A DNA stretch of 64,000 bases, from NCBI RefSeq assembly GCF_011440305.1, contig NZ_JAAOIW010000011.1, positions 124,001 through 188,000 on the forward strand. The letters are read 5' to 3'. This stretch comes from Paenibacillus agricola. Lineage in GTDB: Bacteria; Bacillota; Bacilli; Paenibacillales; NBRC-103111. The notes beneath the pieces are model-generated. The model had not been told where the DNA came from, ran no database searches, and saw only the letters and a program-made list of their open reading frames with translations. The first letter of the stretch is position 1; each line of letters begins with the position of its first letter. This document shows positions 42,464 to 51,859 of this stretch, piece by piece. The position numbers were made by a program, and so were the translations under genes.

Positions 42464-44662
42464 TCAAATATTCAACTTTGGCTGAATGATATAAAGTAAG
42501 ATATATATGGCAGCCCCTGCATTCATTGCTGTGGAAAATCCCCATGTAAACGATAAAATGGTAGCAAGAAGGGAACCGGCTACTGTGAGAATGCCATTCA
42601 CCCCCCAACTTGCCGCAACATGCTTTTCTCTTACTCGACTCATTCCATAAGGGAAAGGCATTCCCATGAAGAAGCCCAAAGGCACTAGAACCAATGCGGT
42701 TACAATAACTCTTTGATTTACATCCATTTGAAGAGATTGCGCATTGTACCAATCCAAGGCAGCATTGATTACTAAAACTAATAAACCAATAAATAGGATG
42801 GGTATATATCGATTAGATTCGGGACGAAACCAATACTTGGAGAAATAACTACCCATTCCGCCTGATACTAATAAAACTCCTAAGACCAGCACAAAGGACA
42901 ACGTGGGATGCCCAAGGGGAAGCACAAGCTTCTGCATCAGTGTCACTTCGATCATCATAAAACCTATGGCAATTGCAGAAAAATAAGTGAATGTGCCTAT
43001 TGATACCTTGGATGCTCGCCCCATAAATAAGGCTACCAACAAAACTGCTGCCAGCAGCATAATGAGTTTTGGCGAAATCCCAACCATTTTGTTATAAAAA
43101 AAGGGCATATCATCACTATTCGCTTCCAGATTAACTTTCACTGTCTTCATCATGATATTAATCTGCATAAATCGGTCGTTTACGTACGGAATATGAATTG
43201 GAATTTGTTGAATCTGTCTTGCTGAAGCCAAAAGACTGACAGCCTCTGGATAATCAAACGGACGTTTGCCAATTATCAACAGCGGTCGGGTAATCACACT
43301 TCCGTTTAATCCAGTGACCACATGCCCTAAGTGTTGGTAAGTCCCTATTACCGCTAAATATTTATTGATATCCTCTTCCGGTACGCCTTGTTTTTTAAAA
43401 TATTTTTTAGCTGCGTAGACCACTTTATATAACTCGACTTCATCGTGTACCAAAAATCCTAGGCTCCCCCCTACTTCCAGCTTGTTCATGTATTCAGCTA
43501 TCGCTTCTTGCGTGAAAATATAATTCTCCATTAATGACAATCCAAATCCGTTTTCTGTATTCTTTTTAACGAGGGATAAATAAATAAGATCATATTTATA
43601 GTTTGTCTCCCGGATATAATTTCGTCCGTCAGATACGATTGGCTTTACTCCAGGAAGTTTAAAAACATTATTTGAAAATTGGGAAACGGCACCAACCGCT
43701 AAGAAGCTTCCTTCATTAATATCCACTGCCTCAATTGTTTTATAGCCTGTCATTTTCGCTAGTAATACCTCTTGGCCACCTCCTCCTCCAATAATTAATG
43801 CTCGATTTTTCATCCGGCCTTGAAAAGCCAGATAACTAGTAGTATTACGCAAATAATCTACTTGAGTCAGTTCTCCATTAAATTTCGAAATGGGGGAAAC
43901 CGCCCCGCCATCGATCGTTATATATAGTAAATCATCATCATCTGCATCAAATACATCTGTACGGGAGAAAGCATTCCATCTTGTAAAGATAACTCTTGCA
44001 TCCTTCTCATCCAGGAAAACATTGTGGGGACTTGTCTGAAAAGCTTTGAATGGAAAAAAACCATAAAACGGATTTATGAAATTAATAATGAGAATAACCA
44101 ACGTTGTGCCCCAGAACAGTTTTAACCTCAGATTCCACATGGTAACATTACAAACAAAAAACACCGCAAAACCAATCAAAGATATTAACCCTATAGTTTG
44201 AAGCGGATTTAAGCTATCCATAAGAAAAATGGAAGAAACAGCTCCTGAACCTCCCCCTACTAAATCAGAAAAATACATAAGGCCAATATGATCACGATGT
44301 TTCTGCATGAACTCAGCGAGGACCAGTCCACCCAAGAAAAACGGGATAAGAGCCACCCCTGCATAAAAGAAAATTCCCACAAACGTTATTATATACATAG
44401 TAAACACCACTGCAGCAATGGAAACGGCATACCAACCAAGGATATGATGGTTTCGGAGCAAGCGGTGCTTTGTGATTTGAGAATAGGCAAAGTATCCCCC
44501 AATACCGATACCCAATGTTGCCAATGATACGACTAAAAAAACGTAGTTGTAATCCATAATTGTTGCAAAAAAGCGCGATAAAAAGACTTCATATACGATT
44601 AAAGTAAAAGCTATAAAAAAAGTAATGATGACATCTTTGCGGAAAGCTTTTCTTGTGATCAC
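42464..44662 (-). CDS. Membrane protein with spermidine synthase-like SAM domain
   Basis: A 732-residue protein: about six N-terminal membrane helices, a central spermidine-synthase-like Rossmann domain (ALIIGGGGGQEVLLAKM, EAVDIN, VSDGRNYI, YDLIYLSLV), and about six C-terminal helices. Such fusion proteins are found across bacteria; the polyamine-binding Asp residues cannot be judged by eye, so true aminopropyl transfer is doubtful. The GTG start has GGGAG about 12 nt upstream. It is convergent with the decayed ApbE region and divergent from the second NlpC gene. Confidence 0.75.
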   Translation of the reverse strand: MITRKAFRKDVIITFFIAFTLIVYEVFLSRFFATIMDYNYVFLVVSLATLGIGIGGYFAYSQITKHRLLRNHHILGWYAVSIAAVVFTMYIITFVGIFFYAGVALIPFFLGGLVLAEFMQKHRDHIGLMYFSDLVGGGSGAVSSIFLMDSLNPLQTIGLISLIGFAVFFVCNVTMWNLRLKLFWGTTLVILIINFINPFYGFFPFKAFQTSPHNVFLDEKDARVIFTRWNAFSRTDVFDADDDDLLYITIDGGAVSPISKFNGELTQVDYLRNTTSYLAFQGRMKNRALIIGGGGGQEVLLAKMTGYKTIEAVDINEGSFLAVGAVSQFSNNVFKLPGVKPIVSDGRNYIRETNYKYDLIYLSLVKKNTENGFGLSLMENYIFTQEAIAEYMNKLEVGGSLGFLVHDEVELYKVVYAAKKYFKKQGVPEEDINKYLAVIGTYQHLGHVVTGLNGSVITRPLLIIGKRPFDYPEAVSLLASARQIQQIPIHIPYVNDRFMQINIMMKTVKVNLEANSDDMPFFYNKMVGISPKLIMLLAAVLLVALFMGRASKVSIGTFTYFSAIAIGFMMIEVTLMQKLVLPLGHPTLSFVLVLGVLLVSGGMGSYFSKYWFRPESNRYIPILFIGLLVLVINAALDWYNAQSLQMDVNQRVIVTALVLVPLGFFMGMPFPYGMSRVREKHVAASWGVNGILTVAGSLLATILSFTWGFSTAMNAGAAIYILLYIIQPKLNI

Positions 44663-44851
44663 AGGTTACTCTCACTCCCTTATAGCATTTATAGCCAACT
44701 TACCGTTTACTCCCAAGTATTCACAGTAGAATAGGATTTAAACAAATAAAAAAACACCGTTTTATCAAACAGATCCCGGCATTTGGACATTTTGTGACAT
44801 TGAAGGAAATTGGCTTTTTAAGTCGAATTATAGACTTCGGTAAAAATAAAT

Positions 44852-44972
44852 TGTTTGCCGAATTTCCAACACGGAAAACGGGGGAACCAACCTGGGTGAA
44901 TTGATCTCAATCATAGGGATCATAGGGAACCTTCAACCGAACCCTTCAGCTAACCTCGTAGGCACCGGAAGG
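44852..44972 (+). ncRNA. c-di-AMP riboswitch (ydaO-yuaA class), NlpC/P60 gene 2
   Basis: Blocks in order: TTTGCCGAATTTCC, ACGGGGGAACCA, CTGGGTGAATTG, TCATAGGGAACC, and CCGAACCCTTCAGCTAACCT with CGTAGGC. The aptamer is intact; the ribosome site AAGGAG lies immediately after, with no terminator between. Confidence 0.92.
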
Positions 44973-44984
44973 AGCAACTTAGAA

Positions 44985-45467
44985 TTGAAAAAGCTTTCCC
45001 TGTTTTTATCCAGCACCGTATTACTTTTTTCCCTCGGAGCTGGAACCGTCTCTGCGAATGGATCATTAGACGGAAACGTCGGCAACCTTATTGGAACTCC
45101 TTACAAATGGGGAGGAACTTCCAAAGATACTGGGTTTGATTGTTCAGGATTCATTTTGACCGTATTTAATCAATTTGGTATTGATTTACCGCGCACTTCA
45201 AAGTCCCAAGCCAGTATTGGAGAAAAGGTAGCCAAGGCTGACCTTCGCCCTGGTGATCTTGTGTTCTTTAACATTGATGGCAAGGGAATTTCACACGCTG
45301 GCATTTATGTCGGCGATGGCAAATTCGCTCACTCTGCCAGCAATAAAGGAGTAAGCATTAGTAAATTGAGCGATTCCTACTATGCAAAGCGTTATGTCAC
45401 GGCTCGTAGGGCTATTACAGAAGATGCTTATGTGCATATGATTTCAAATCCATCTACTGCAGAATAG
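44985..45467 (+). CDS. Secreted NlpC/P60 hydrolase
   Basis: The TTG at 44985 (AAGGAG 10 nt upstream) begins a signal peptide MKKLSLFLSSTVLLFSL ... VSA; the same frame is open earlier but inside the riboswitch. The 160-residue product is a bare NlpC/P60 domain: NLIGTPYKWGG, catalytic FDCSGFI, LPRTSKSQ, PGDLVFFNI, SHAGIYVGDGKF. It cleaves gamma-D-Glu-diamino acid bonds in peptidoglycan. The c-di-AMP riboswitch suggests repression when c-di-AMP is high. Confidence 0.88.
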   Translation: MKKLSLFLSSTVLLFSLGAGTVSANGSLDGNVGNLIGTPYKWGGTSKDTGFDCSGFILTVFNQFGIDLPRTSKSQASIGEKVAKADLRPGDLVFFNIDGKGISHAGIYVGDGKFAHSASNKGVSISKLSDSYYAKRYVTARRAITEDAYVHMISNPSTAE

Positions 45468-45481
45468 CTACTCATTGTCCC

Positions 45482-45538
45482 AAAGAAAGAGCTGCAAAAT
45501 GTATTCCTGATGGAATCAATTTGCAGTTCTTTCTTTGG
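45482..45538. terminator. Bidirectional terminator after NlpC/P60 gene 2
   Basis: CAAAGAAAGAGCTGCAAA and TTTGCAGTTCTTTCTTTG form a long stem with an inner ATTCC/GGAAT hairpin; T-runs lie on both sides. Confidence 0.75.
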
Positions 45539-45719
45539 GCTATGGTAATTTCTTCACTCGCAGAATATAGTATCCAAATTCCCCTTAATTTTTGATCCAA
45601 ACGACCTTCACCGTTTCAGTTTTTCAAAACCATTTAGGGAAATCGTTTTTTTTCAACCATATTCTCACCTAATGTGCCGATCCATCCAATTTATAAGCCT
45701 GCAATGATTACAACAACGC

Positions 45720-45822
45720 AACGGCCGCGGAACTGATTCGCCAAGTCGTGGCTCGCATGGAACCTGAATTTGTGAAAAAATAGGTCAATGTGGAATGGAT
45801 ATCTGAAGAAGTACAAGACAGG
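45720..45822 (+). pseudogene. Histidine-kinase fragment
   Basis: A frame encoding ELIRQVVARMEPEFVKK, stop, VNVEWISEEVQD matches the kinase pseudogene at 60.4 kb (LVRLAMARMEAEFVKKQVNV). It is a roughly 100-bp remnant on the opposite strand, abutting the high-GC repeat at 45821. Confidence 0.6.
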
Positions 45823-46505
45823 TCGAGGCCGAGCAGGAGTTGAAGCATCTACGGCTGCGGCTTCTTACGCTTTTCCTGCTGCTTACGCCACCCGTACCGG
45901 GTCATGCCCCGCGGCTTGTAAACTGACAGTGTCATGATCACGAGCAACACCAGCAGGCCGAGCCCGGGTTGGAGGAATTGGCCACCGCCCCCAGCCTGCC
46001 GAGATCGGTACTGGGGTCTGCCGCTATTCTTGCCATGTAGCTAATTGGCTCCAGCTGCGACAGCAAGACGCGGGTGGCAAGGACGGTTAGCAGGAGTTTC
46101 TCCACGACCCAGTAGTGTCGGAACAAGCCCCACGGGGTACCCAGTGACATGATGAGCCCAGATAGCAGCGAGGCGAAGGCCAATGGGACGAGGGCGAACC
46201 TGATGATCGGCTCCATCGCGATAAAGGCGGCACGTACCGTCTGTGCATCCTGGCTGGTCTGAGTGGCGACAACAAGAGCTAGGTAAGCAACGACCGCGCC
46301 GATCCAGCCGACCGAGGAAGTGATATGCGCGGTGAGCGCGAACTTGCAGAGGCCGGATTTCATGGTCATCAGTGGGCGGACCGCGTCTGGCCAGCCGACG
46401 GTGTCTGGCCACCCTTGGGCGGTGCGTCTCCCCCAGGAGCCTCCTGCTTGATCTGCTCGGCGGGCTCGACCCCAGGTGTGTGGCGACCCGAGCCGTGGTT
46501 ACCAA
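45821..46505. repeat. High-GC segment, copy 1, diverged duplicate of 58.96-59.53 kb
   Basis: From GGTCGAGGCCGAGCAGGAG onward the sequence follows that at 58965-59520 with many substitutions and a few indels. It is far richer in G and C than the flanks. It contains the membrane-protein frame below. Confidence 0.85.
45938..46369 (-). pseudogene. Membrane protein, frameshifted copy of the 59.0-59.5 kb gene
   Basis: A 143-codon frame that matches residues 1-130 of the intact 173-residue membrane protein (FALTAH(I/V)TSSV, AAYVALVVATQTSQD and LGTPWGLFRHYWV) but loses frame after GAVANSSNPG, where the intact copy continues FLHPGVGLLVLLVI. Upstream on the minus strand is the tail of another small protein (EAPGGDAPPKGG ... 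RSAH). Confidence 0.75.
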
Positions 46506-46875
46506 ATACCCCTTAATTATAGGTGAGATGCTCATTATGCCTACCATTGACAGCACCGTTTCCCGGCTTGCAACAGCACAAATGATTGGCGTATTCTTTG
46601 GATTGGCTATTTTTATTTCAGGCCTGGGGGAGGGAACAGGAAATTACGCTGGGGGTCGATTGTTAGTTTCGGGACCACTACTTTAATTCCGTGGACGGTT
46701 TATGCTGTATCCTCGGTTTTTATCAGTCTGATGCTCGTAGCTTTACGTTTTTGGAATCCCATTAGTCTGGCCATGGGAGATAAACAACATTCCGGTTTAA
46801 ACGGAAAAGATGGCATTAAAATTACAGTGTCTTTGCGGGATTGGATCTTTAGGGGTAAAAAACGCGCAAAATGAA
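46505..46875 (+). pseudogene. MFS-type transporter C-terminal remnant
   Basis: A frame without start encodes IGEMLIMPTIDSTVSRLA and GVFFGLAIFISGLGEGTGNYAGG, then after a frameshift (near 46665) IPWTVYAVSSVFISLMLVAL. This matches the last two helices of an MFS drug-efflux-type transporter. It is fused at its 5' side to the high-GC segment. Confidence 0.6.
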
Positions 46876-46923
46876 AACTCTAATGTAGATCATAAGCAAG
46901 ATGAATGAAGGGGGATGTTCTAG

Positions 46924-47112
46924 ATGATTGTTCGTCCAATGGTTCATAAAGATCTGGATCATTTAGAACATGGAAGTTCTACATCGGTTACGAATCGCCA
47001 TGCAAAACACGAAAGGCATCATACTCTCATTGATGAATCTGTGGAACCAATATGGAATGATTCCATAACGAAACAGAGCAAATTTTCCCCCACTGTTTCT
47101 TCCATCGGTTAA
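46924..47112 (+). CDS. Small hypothetical protein, His-rich
   Basis: A 62-residue frame with GGGGGATG upstream. It has many histidines (HKDLDHLEHG ... HAKHERHH) and no membrane segment. It may be a remnant; not recognised. Confidence 0.35.
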   Translation: MIVRPMVHKDLDHLEHGSSTSVTNRHAKHERHHTLIDESVEPIWNDSITKQSKFSPTVSSIG

Positions 47113-47293
47113 TAGCTCCTCAAATTGGTATGCGCAAACTTTTTCTTTTAGCTCCCAAGCAAAAGCCCGCTGTAATCCGCAAAAAGATTAGCAAACATCG
47201 GAGGCTGAGTTCCAATGTGTAAAAGAGTACCCATTTCCTACTAAAACAATGGATTGCTTTAGCAAGTCGTTTCTGCATATACAATCGGTCATT

Positions 47294-47750
47294 TTATCTG
47301 TTCCGTTCATAGTAATCATTACGATCAGATTTTGAAGGAATTGAGAAGAGTCCATGTTTTTTATTAATCGCTTCAATGACAAGAAAAATATCCTTATAAT
47401 ATCGTTGTATAGACGTGACCTTGAATCCCTCCTGTCTCACCAATTCAAGCGTATTACGGTTTAAATGACACCCATCGCATATTCGCTTCCAAAAAGGTGT
47501 AAACCATTCCTGGAGTTGACCAAAAAAACGGTTTTTGATTTTCACATGCTCAAACAACAAAATTTGACCTTCCGGTTTGCAAACACGGCGGATTTCTTCC
47601 AAAGCCTTAATTGGATTAGGAATCGTACAGAACACCAAAGTGCATACTGAATTTGCATTTCTTTCTAAATGGTTTACAGAAAGCATGTGCTTGAGCAGAG
47701 CATTCTGTTGCTTTTTAGTAAAGCCTATATAGGAATCTTCCCAGTATTCG
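47294..47750 (-). pseudogene. Class I SAM methyltransferase remnant
   Basis: A 130-codon frame has the post-I motifs of UbiE/Coq5-like methylases (LVFCTIPNPIKALEEIRRVCKPEGQILLFEH, in which VCKPEGQILLFEH is the usual motif III) but lacks motif I; upstream pieces are broken. A remnant. The 47113-47290 gap shows no gene. Confidence 0.6.
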
Positions 47751-47789
47751 TGACCGATTCCTTGTACATGAACCTGATAAAGATCAGCT

Positions 47790-48200
47790 GATTGAGCTCT
47801 AAATTACTTTCTCCCTTTATTTCTTTTCGACTAAAGCCTTTAAACTATTATAAGGAGTTGCCATCGGATATTGACCAGAATACTGCCGGGATATTGACCC
47901 GAATGCTGAATAGGATCCAGACTAGGAAACTGGCTAGGAGACTGGTCTGTGAAAGATCTATAAGTGATTTAATAAAACCTCCGTTTTTTTCAAATTTACC
48001 ATCATACAACATATGCTTTGTTCATTTAACGTGATGCTTGCTTACTTAAATAGGTTAGATCCCATAGAGGATAAGGCATACAAAACTGTTTTAGGGAGGG
48101 AGCTAGGGTAGCTCCAATTCCAACTGTTAATGTGAGAGGGGATAACTGTCACTTAGCTGATACTACCCCTTAATGCACAGACTAAGATCCTCCTTTGAAA
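47790..48200. other. Gene-free stretch
   Basis: A short open frame at 47792-48034 has no ribosome site and no recognisable motifs, with repeated GACCAGAATACTG-like phrases (47870-47930) suggesting slippage. No gene is supported. Confidence 0.3.
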
Positions 48201-48212
48201 GGAAATCATTAC

Positions 48213-48461
48213 CTAAGGTATCTCTCTATCGATTAATAATTTTCGTTTCTGTTTATACTCTTCATCATTAATTTCACCTTTAACATAACGTTCTTTTAAT
48301 ATCATTAAGGGACGATCCTCTACTCTGCTCTTCTTCATCAACATTCGGGCAACCATGTAAACGGTTATTCCAACAACAATTACAAAAATAAGCAAACCGA
48401 TCCCCATCATGATACACATCATTGCCATCATAGAACCGTTCATCATTGATCCGTCCATCAT
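48213..48461 (-). CDS. Small membrane protein with SHOCT motif
   Basis: An 82-residue protein with GGGAGGTG 8 nt upstream. A Met-rich N-terminus (MMDGSMMNGSMM) leads into one hydrophobic helix, then a C-terminal SHOCT motif (LMILKERYVKGEINDEEYKQKRKLL). SHOCT domains are short helical C-terminal motifs of uncertain function, often on membrane-associated proteins. Met-rich sequences are seen on copper-handling proteins, which fits the neighbourhood. Confidence 0.75.
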   Translation of the reverse strand: MMDGSMMNGSMMAMMCIMMGIGLLIFVIVVGITVYMVARMLMKKSRVEDRPLMILKERYVKGEINDEEYKQKRKLLIDREIP

Positions 48462-48584
48462 AAACGTACACCTCCCATGTTTAGGATTCTCATTTTTTAA
48501 TTATTCGCTGTGAACTATAAATTTCGATTTATAAACGGGTTAAGTTAGAAAAAATACTCATAATAAATTATTCAGTCAAATTGC

Positions 48585-48752
48585 AAGTTACCTGGATATA
48601 CGGATGCTGGAATGGTATTTTCTATGATTTCCGATGCAACCTCAACATCATCAAAAGGAATCATTTTATTTTTGACAAGTTCGTGCGTTTCAAGCCCTTT
48701 TCCCGCGATAATAATGCAATCTTTCGAATCTGATACCATTTTGAAAGAAAAC
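48585..48752 (-). pseudogene. MurE C-terminal fragment
   Basis: A start-less minus frame reads SDSKDCIIIAGKGLETHEL ... MIPFDDVEVASEIIE, the C-terminus of the MurE-type ligase family (D-x-x-L-I-AGKGHE ... PFDD). The rest of the gene is absent. Confidence 0.6.
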
Positions 48753-48766
48753 TTTATTGAATTTGA

Positions 48767-49330
48767 TTATTTAAGTTTATGTTTTTTATACTGCCAAAAA
48801 ATGAATCCAAGGAAGATAACCGCGATTACTGTGATGAACTCTATCCAATTACTAGTTTTGGAGGTTGGTTGGACATCTATAACCATATCTAGTACATTCT
48901 GTGCTGGAAAATGAATTTGATTAAGATCTTCGTTATGTCCCTCCTGATAATCGGCGAACACAATAGTCTTCCATTTACCTGCATCAGGTAAAATAATAAA
49001 CCCTTTATACTTCCCGTTACCCTCATGTTGTAGCATAATTTTATGCTCTCGTCCATCTTTCGTTAAGTAGGCAGTAACCTTAGCTTCCGCAAAGAAAGAT
49101 GCTTGGTCTAAATCGCCGCCATCCTTTTGCTTCGCCTTGACTTCCATTACTTCTGCTTGTACAGCAAATGATTTTTTTGCATATACCGTTGGCTGCCCAA
49201 CAGAAATTCGGCTTACCATCAGACCGTTAGATACATCAGCATAAGCAGCATTATCGAATGAGGATATCATAATCATTGCTATAAATAAGACCTTGAATAA
49301 ATTACGTTTTATTACATGTGTGTTGTTCAT
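48767..49330 (-). CDS. Secreted/membrane FixH- or YtkA-like protein
   Basis: A 187-residue protein with a signal/anchor peptide (LFKVLFIAMIMISSF ... AYA), a beta-rich domain of FixH/YtkA-like type (FAVQAEVMEVKAKQKDG, VTAYLTKDGREHKIML, GKYKGFIILPDAGKW) and a C-terminal membrane helix. Families of this shape accompany cytochrome oxidase and copper transport genes. It lies upstream of the SHOCT gene and downstream of the two-component genes on the same strand. Role is inferred only. Confidence 0.6.
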   Translation of the reverse strand: MNNTHVIKRNLFKVLFIAMIMISSFDNAAYADVSNGLMVSRISVGQPTVYAKKSFAVQAEVMEVKAKQKDGGDLDQASFFAEAKVTAYLTKDGREHKIMLQHEGNGKYKGFIILPDAGKWKTIVFADYQEGHNEDLNQIHFPAQNVLDMVIDVQPTSKTSNWIEFITVIAVIFLGFIFWQYKKHKLK

Positions 49331-49351
49331 GTACGATCATCCCCAAAACAG

Positions 49352-49558
49352 TTACCTCTTCCGTCTTTGTTTCATCAAATAATAAATCACTGTTCCAGCA
49401 CCGATAAGCAATGCAGCAAATAAACACACTATCAACATCTTGTTTGTGAAAAATTGGATTGTATAAGGGCTTTGAAACCAAGAAACGGCTGATACAGTTA
49501 AACAACAAAATCCCATAACGATAAAACTTAAGGCTATAATCCAATCTCCTTTCTTCAT
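49352..49558 (-). CDS. Small two-helix membrane protein
   Basis: GGAGG lies 7 nt before the ATG, which overlaps the kinase stop by 4 nt (ATGA). The 68-residue product has two membrane helices and a basic tail (LMKQRRKR). Its co-translation with the kinase suggests a modulator of it. No family recognised. Confidence 0.6.
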   Translation of the reverse strand: MKKGDWIIALSFIVMGFCCLTVSAVSWFQSPYTIQFFTNKMLIVCLFAALLIGAGTVIYYLMKQRRKR

Positions 49559-50973
49559 GTAATGTCCTCCTGGTATCCATTGCTTAATTGATTATTCGAA
49601 AACCATATCAGAAAAAGCGTACCTTCCTCTGGTTTGCTTGTAACGTCAATGGTACCTCCCTGAAGTTCGACCAACAGTTTGACTATTGCGAGTCCTAGCC
49701 CTGAGCCGCCATGTTCGCGTGAACGGGATTTTTCCACCCGATAAAATCTTTCGAATATATAAGGCAACTCATCCGCAGAAATTCCTATACCTGTATCAAC
49801 AACCACTAACTGCATATTCTCGTCCACAATGTTTAGTTTTATTGAGATCGAGCCTCTTTCTGTATAGCGTATAGCATTGTCCAGCAAATTAAAAATGACC
49901 TGTTCCATCCTCAATCCATCTGCGTACAGCGAAGGAATATTAGGCTCAACCTCCACTCTGATTTCTATCTTTTTCTCTTTTGCTCTTAGGCTAATATTCT
50001 CAATGGCGTTCTGTAAAACTTCAGTGAGATCAATCCATTCCAAATCAAGATTGACCTTACCTTCTTCCATTTTCGATAAATCGAACAAATCTTGGATCAG
50101 GTGTTTTAGTCTGGATGCTTCTTGGATAAGAACAAGGAAGTACTGTTGCTTTTCTTCATCTGTTTCATACAAGCCCTCAGATAATACCTTTGCATAACCC
50201 TCCAAGTAAGTGATGGGGGTCCTTAATTCATGCGAAATATTGGCAAAAAATTCACTGCGGTTAATTCTATATCTTTGAAGCTCATTGGCCAGATCATTAA
50301 TAGCAACCGAAAGCGACCCGATTTCATCCTCCGATACAACCGAAACTCTAGCTCCTAAATCACCTGTGGCCATGCGCCTCGCTGCATGCTCCATTTGAAT
50401 CAAGGGTTGGGACATTTTTCGAGAAACGATGTACGTAAAGCCAACTGCTAATAACAATGCTCCAAACCCGGCAAGCCCAATGAATTGCCTCGCCCGTTGA
50501 ACCGAACGATCAATTTCATCCAACGAAGACAAAATAAAAACGCTCCCCGTAATTGAACTTCCTTCCCGCAAAGGCTTCGCCGATACAAGATACCTTCTTT
50601 CTGGAGCAACCCTTAACTCTTTTTGGATAGAACGTCCTAATGAAAGCTCTCTTAAATTTTGATGAGTAGCCAGCATGCCTTCATTTTCCTTTAATTGACC
50701 TGTAGAAGAAATAATTTTCCCATCTTTGTCCAAAATGTAAATCCCAGAATTCGATAGCTCCGACATCATATCCATTAAACCAATCATAACGTCTCCATGG
50801 GATTCCATCATAATCTCGTACCGGGTTGACAATTCGTCAGCCTCTTTTAAAAATTTATTGTTGATAAACCCCGAGAAAATTTTATCGATTACAAAACCCA
50901 ATGAAAGTAAAACAATAAGAAATAGTAAGATGATTGTAAGCCCCAATTTTAACGCTATGCTGTTCCATCTCAT
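49555..50973 (-). CDS. Sensor histidine kinase of an OmpR-type two-component system
   Basis: A 472-residue kinase: TM1 about 8-32, extracytoplasmic loop with a YLVSAKPL region, TM2 about 163-185, HAMP about 186-240, and HisKA with phospho-acceptor His248 (FFANISHELRTP). The ATPase N, G1, F and G2 boxes are present (NLLDNAIRYT, DTGIGIS, IFERFYR, GGSGLGLAIV). It overlaps the response regulator by 4 nt. Signal is not known; the neighbours (cupredoxin, FixH-like protein) suggest metal or redox stress. Confidence 0.9.
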   Translation of the reverse strand: MRWNSIALKLGLTIILLFLIVLLSLGFVIDKIFSGFINNKFLKEADELSTRYEIMMESHGDVMIGLMDMMSELSNSGIYILDKDGKIISSTGQLKENEGMLATHQNLRELSLGRSIQKELRVAPERRYLVSAKPLREGSSITGSVFILSSLDEIDRSVQRARQFIGLAGFGALLLAVGFTYIVSRKMSQPLIQMEHAARRMATGDLGARVSVVSEDEIGSLSVAINDLANELQRYRINRSEFFANISHELRTPITYLEGYAKVLSEGLYETDEEKQQYFLVLIQEASRLKHLIQDLFDLSKMEEGKVNLDLEWIDLTEVLQNAIENISLRAKEKKIEIRVEVEPNIPSLYADGLRMEQVIFNLLDNAIRYTERGSISIKLNIVDENMQLVVVDTGIGISADELPYIFERFYRVEKSRSREHGGSGLGLAIVKLLVELQGGTIDVTSKPEEGTLFLIWFSNNQLSNGYQEDIT

Positions 50974-51677
50974 TTTTTATCTCCAACCGCATTAAATTTA
51001 TAGCCTACTCCCCAAACGGTTTGGATGGGGTTATAGCCGAGCCCTGCTTTTTGCGCTTTTTCCCGGATGTTTTTAATATGGGTATCTACAGTCCGGGCAT
51101 CTCCAAAAAAATCATGCCCCCACAGTTTCTCCAACAACATATCTCTGGTATAGGCACGTTGTGGATTTTCGGCCAGCAAGCACAAGAGGTCAAATTCTTT
51201 TTGGGTATACTCCACAATCTTTCCCTGAATTTCAACGTGCCTGGCCTCCGGATAAATCACCAATTCAGCGTATTCAACCTTTTTGGATTGATGTTCCTTT
51301 GCCTGTGTAACTGTGGCTCTCCTGATTAATGCATGGACTCGGGCAATCAGTTCATCTGTTTCGAACGGCTTAACCAAATAGTCATCTGCACCCATATTAA
51401 ACCCGTTTACCTTATCAGCCGTATCAGTTCGAGCTGTAAGCATCAAGATAGGAGTGTTGTATTTTTGCCGAATTTTTTTGCATACTTCCCAGCCATCCAT
51501 ATCCGGCATCATAATATCCAAAATGATAATATCAAAATCACGTATTTCTACTGCATTAACAGCTTCAAGGCCATTCTTTGCTTCAACTATTTCAAAATCA
51601 TTCTTCGCCAAAAATATCCGAAGCAGGTTGCGCATATTCCACTCATCATCTACAACTAGCACTTGTAATTTCTCCAT
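50970..51677 (-). CDS. OmpR/PhoB-family response regulator
   Basis: A 235-residue regulator: receiver with phospho-acceptor Asp54 (IIILDIMMPDMDGW) and conserved MLTAR and DDYLVKPF, then a winged-helix DNA-binding domain (EFDLLCLLAENPQRAYTR, WGHDFFGDARTVDTHIKNIREK, TVWGVGYKF). GGTGAAATA precedes the ATG. It is the first gene of a kinase-regulator operon and is divergent to the cupredoxin gene, whose promoter region is shared. Confidence 0.92.
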   Translation of the reverse strand: MEKLQVLVVDDEWNMRNLLRIFLAKNDFEIVEAKNGLEAVNAVEIRDFDIIILDIMMPDMDGWEVCKKIRQKYNTPILMLTARTDTADKVNGFNMGADDYLVKPFETDELIARVHALIRRATVTQAKEHQSKKVEYAELVIYPEARHVEIQGKIVEYTQKEFDLLCLLAENPQRAYTRDMLLEKLWGHDFFGDARTVDTHIKNIREKAQKAGLGYNPIQTVWGVGYKFNAVGDKK

Positions 51678-51859
51678 TATTTCACCCTCAAATCCATACG
51701 GACACCTTTATATTATCTTATCATACCCATCAAATATGTTGAAACAATGAAGACAAACCGCTAGTTTTACAAGCAACTAATTATCACACATAAATCCTAC
51801 AAGTTCCCCATACAAATAAATTTGAGACAAGCATCCACCTTAAAGGAGATGATTTCATT

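Noticed and set aside
46087-46556. Proline/arginine-rich ORFs in the high-GC repeat
   Set aside because: High-GC DNA gives long open frames in several phases; only the membrane-protein frame is conserved between the two copies.
47792-48034. Possible plus-strand gene
   Set aside because: No ribosome site; internally repetitive, low-complexity frame.
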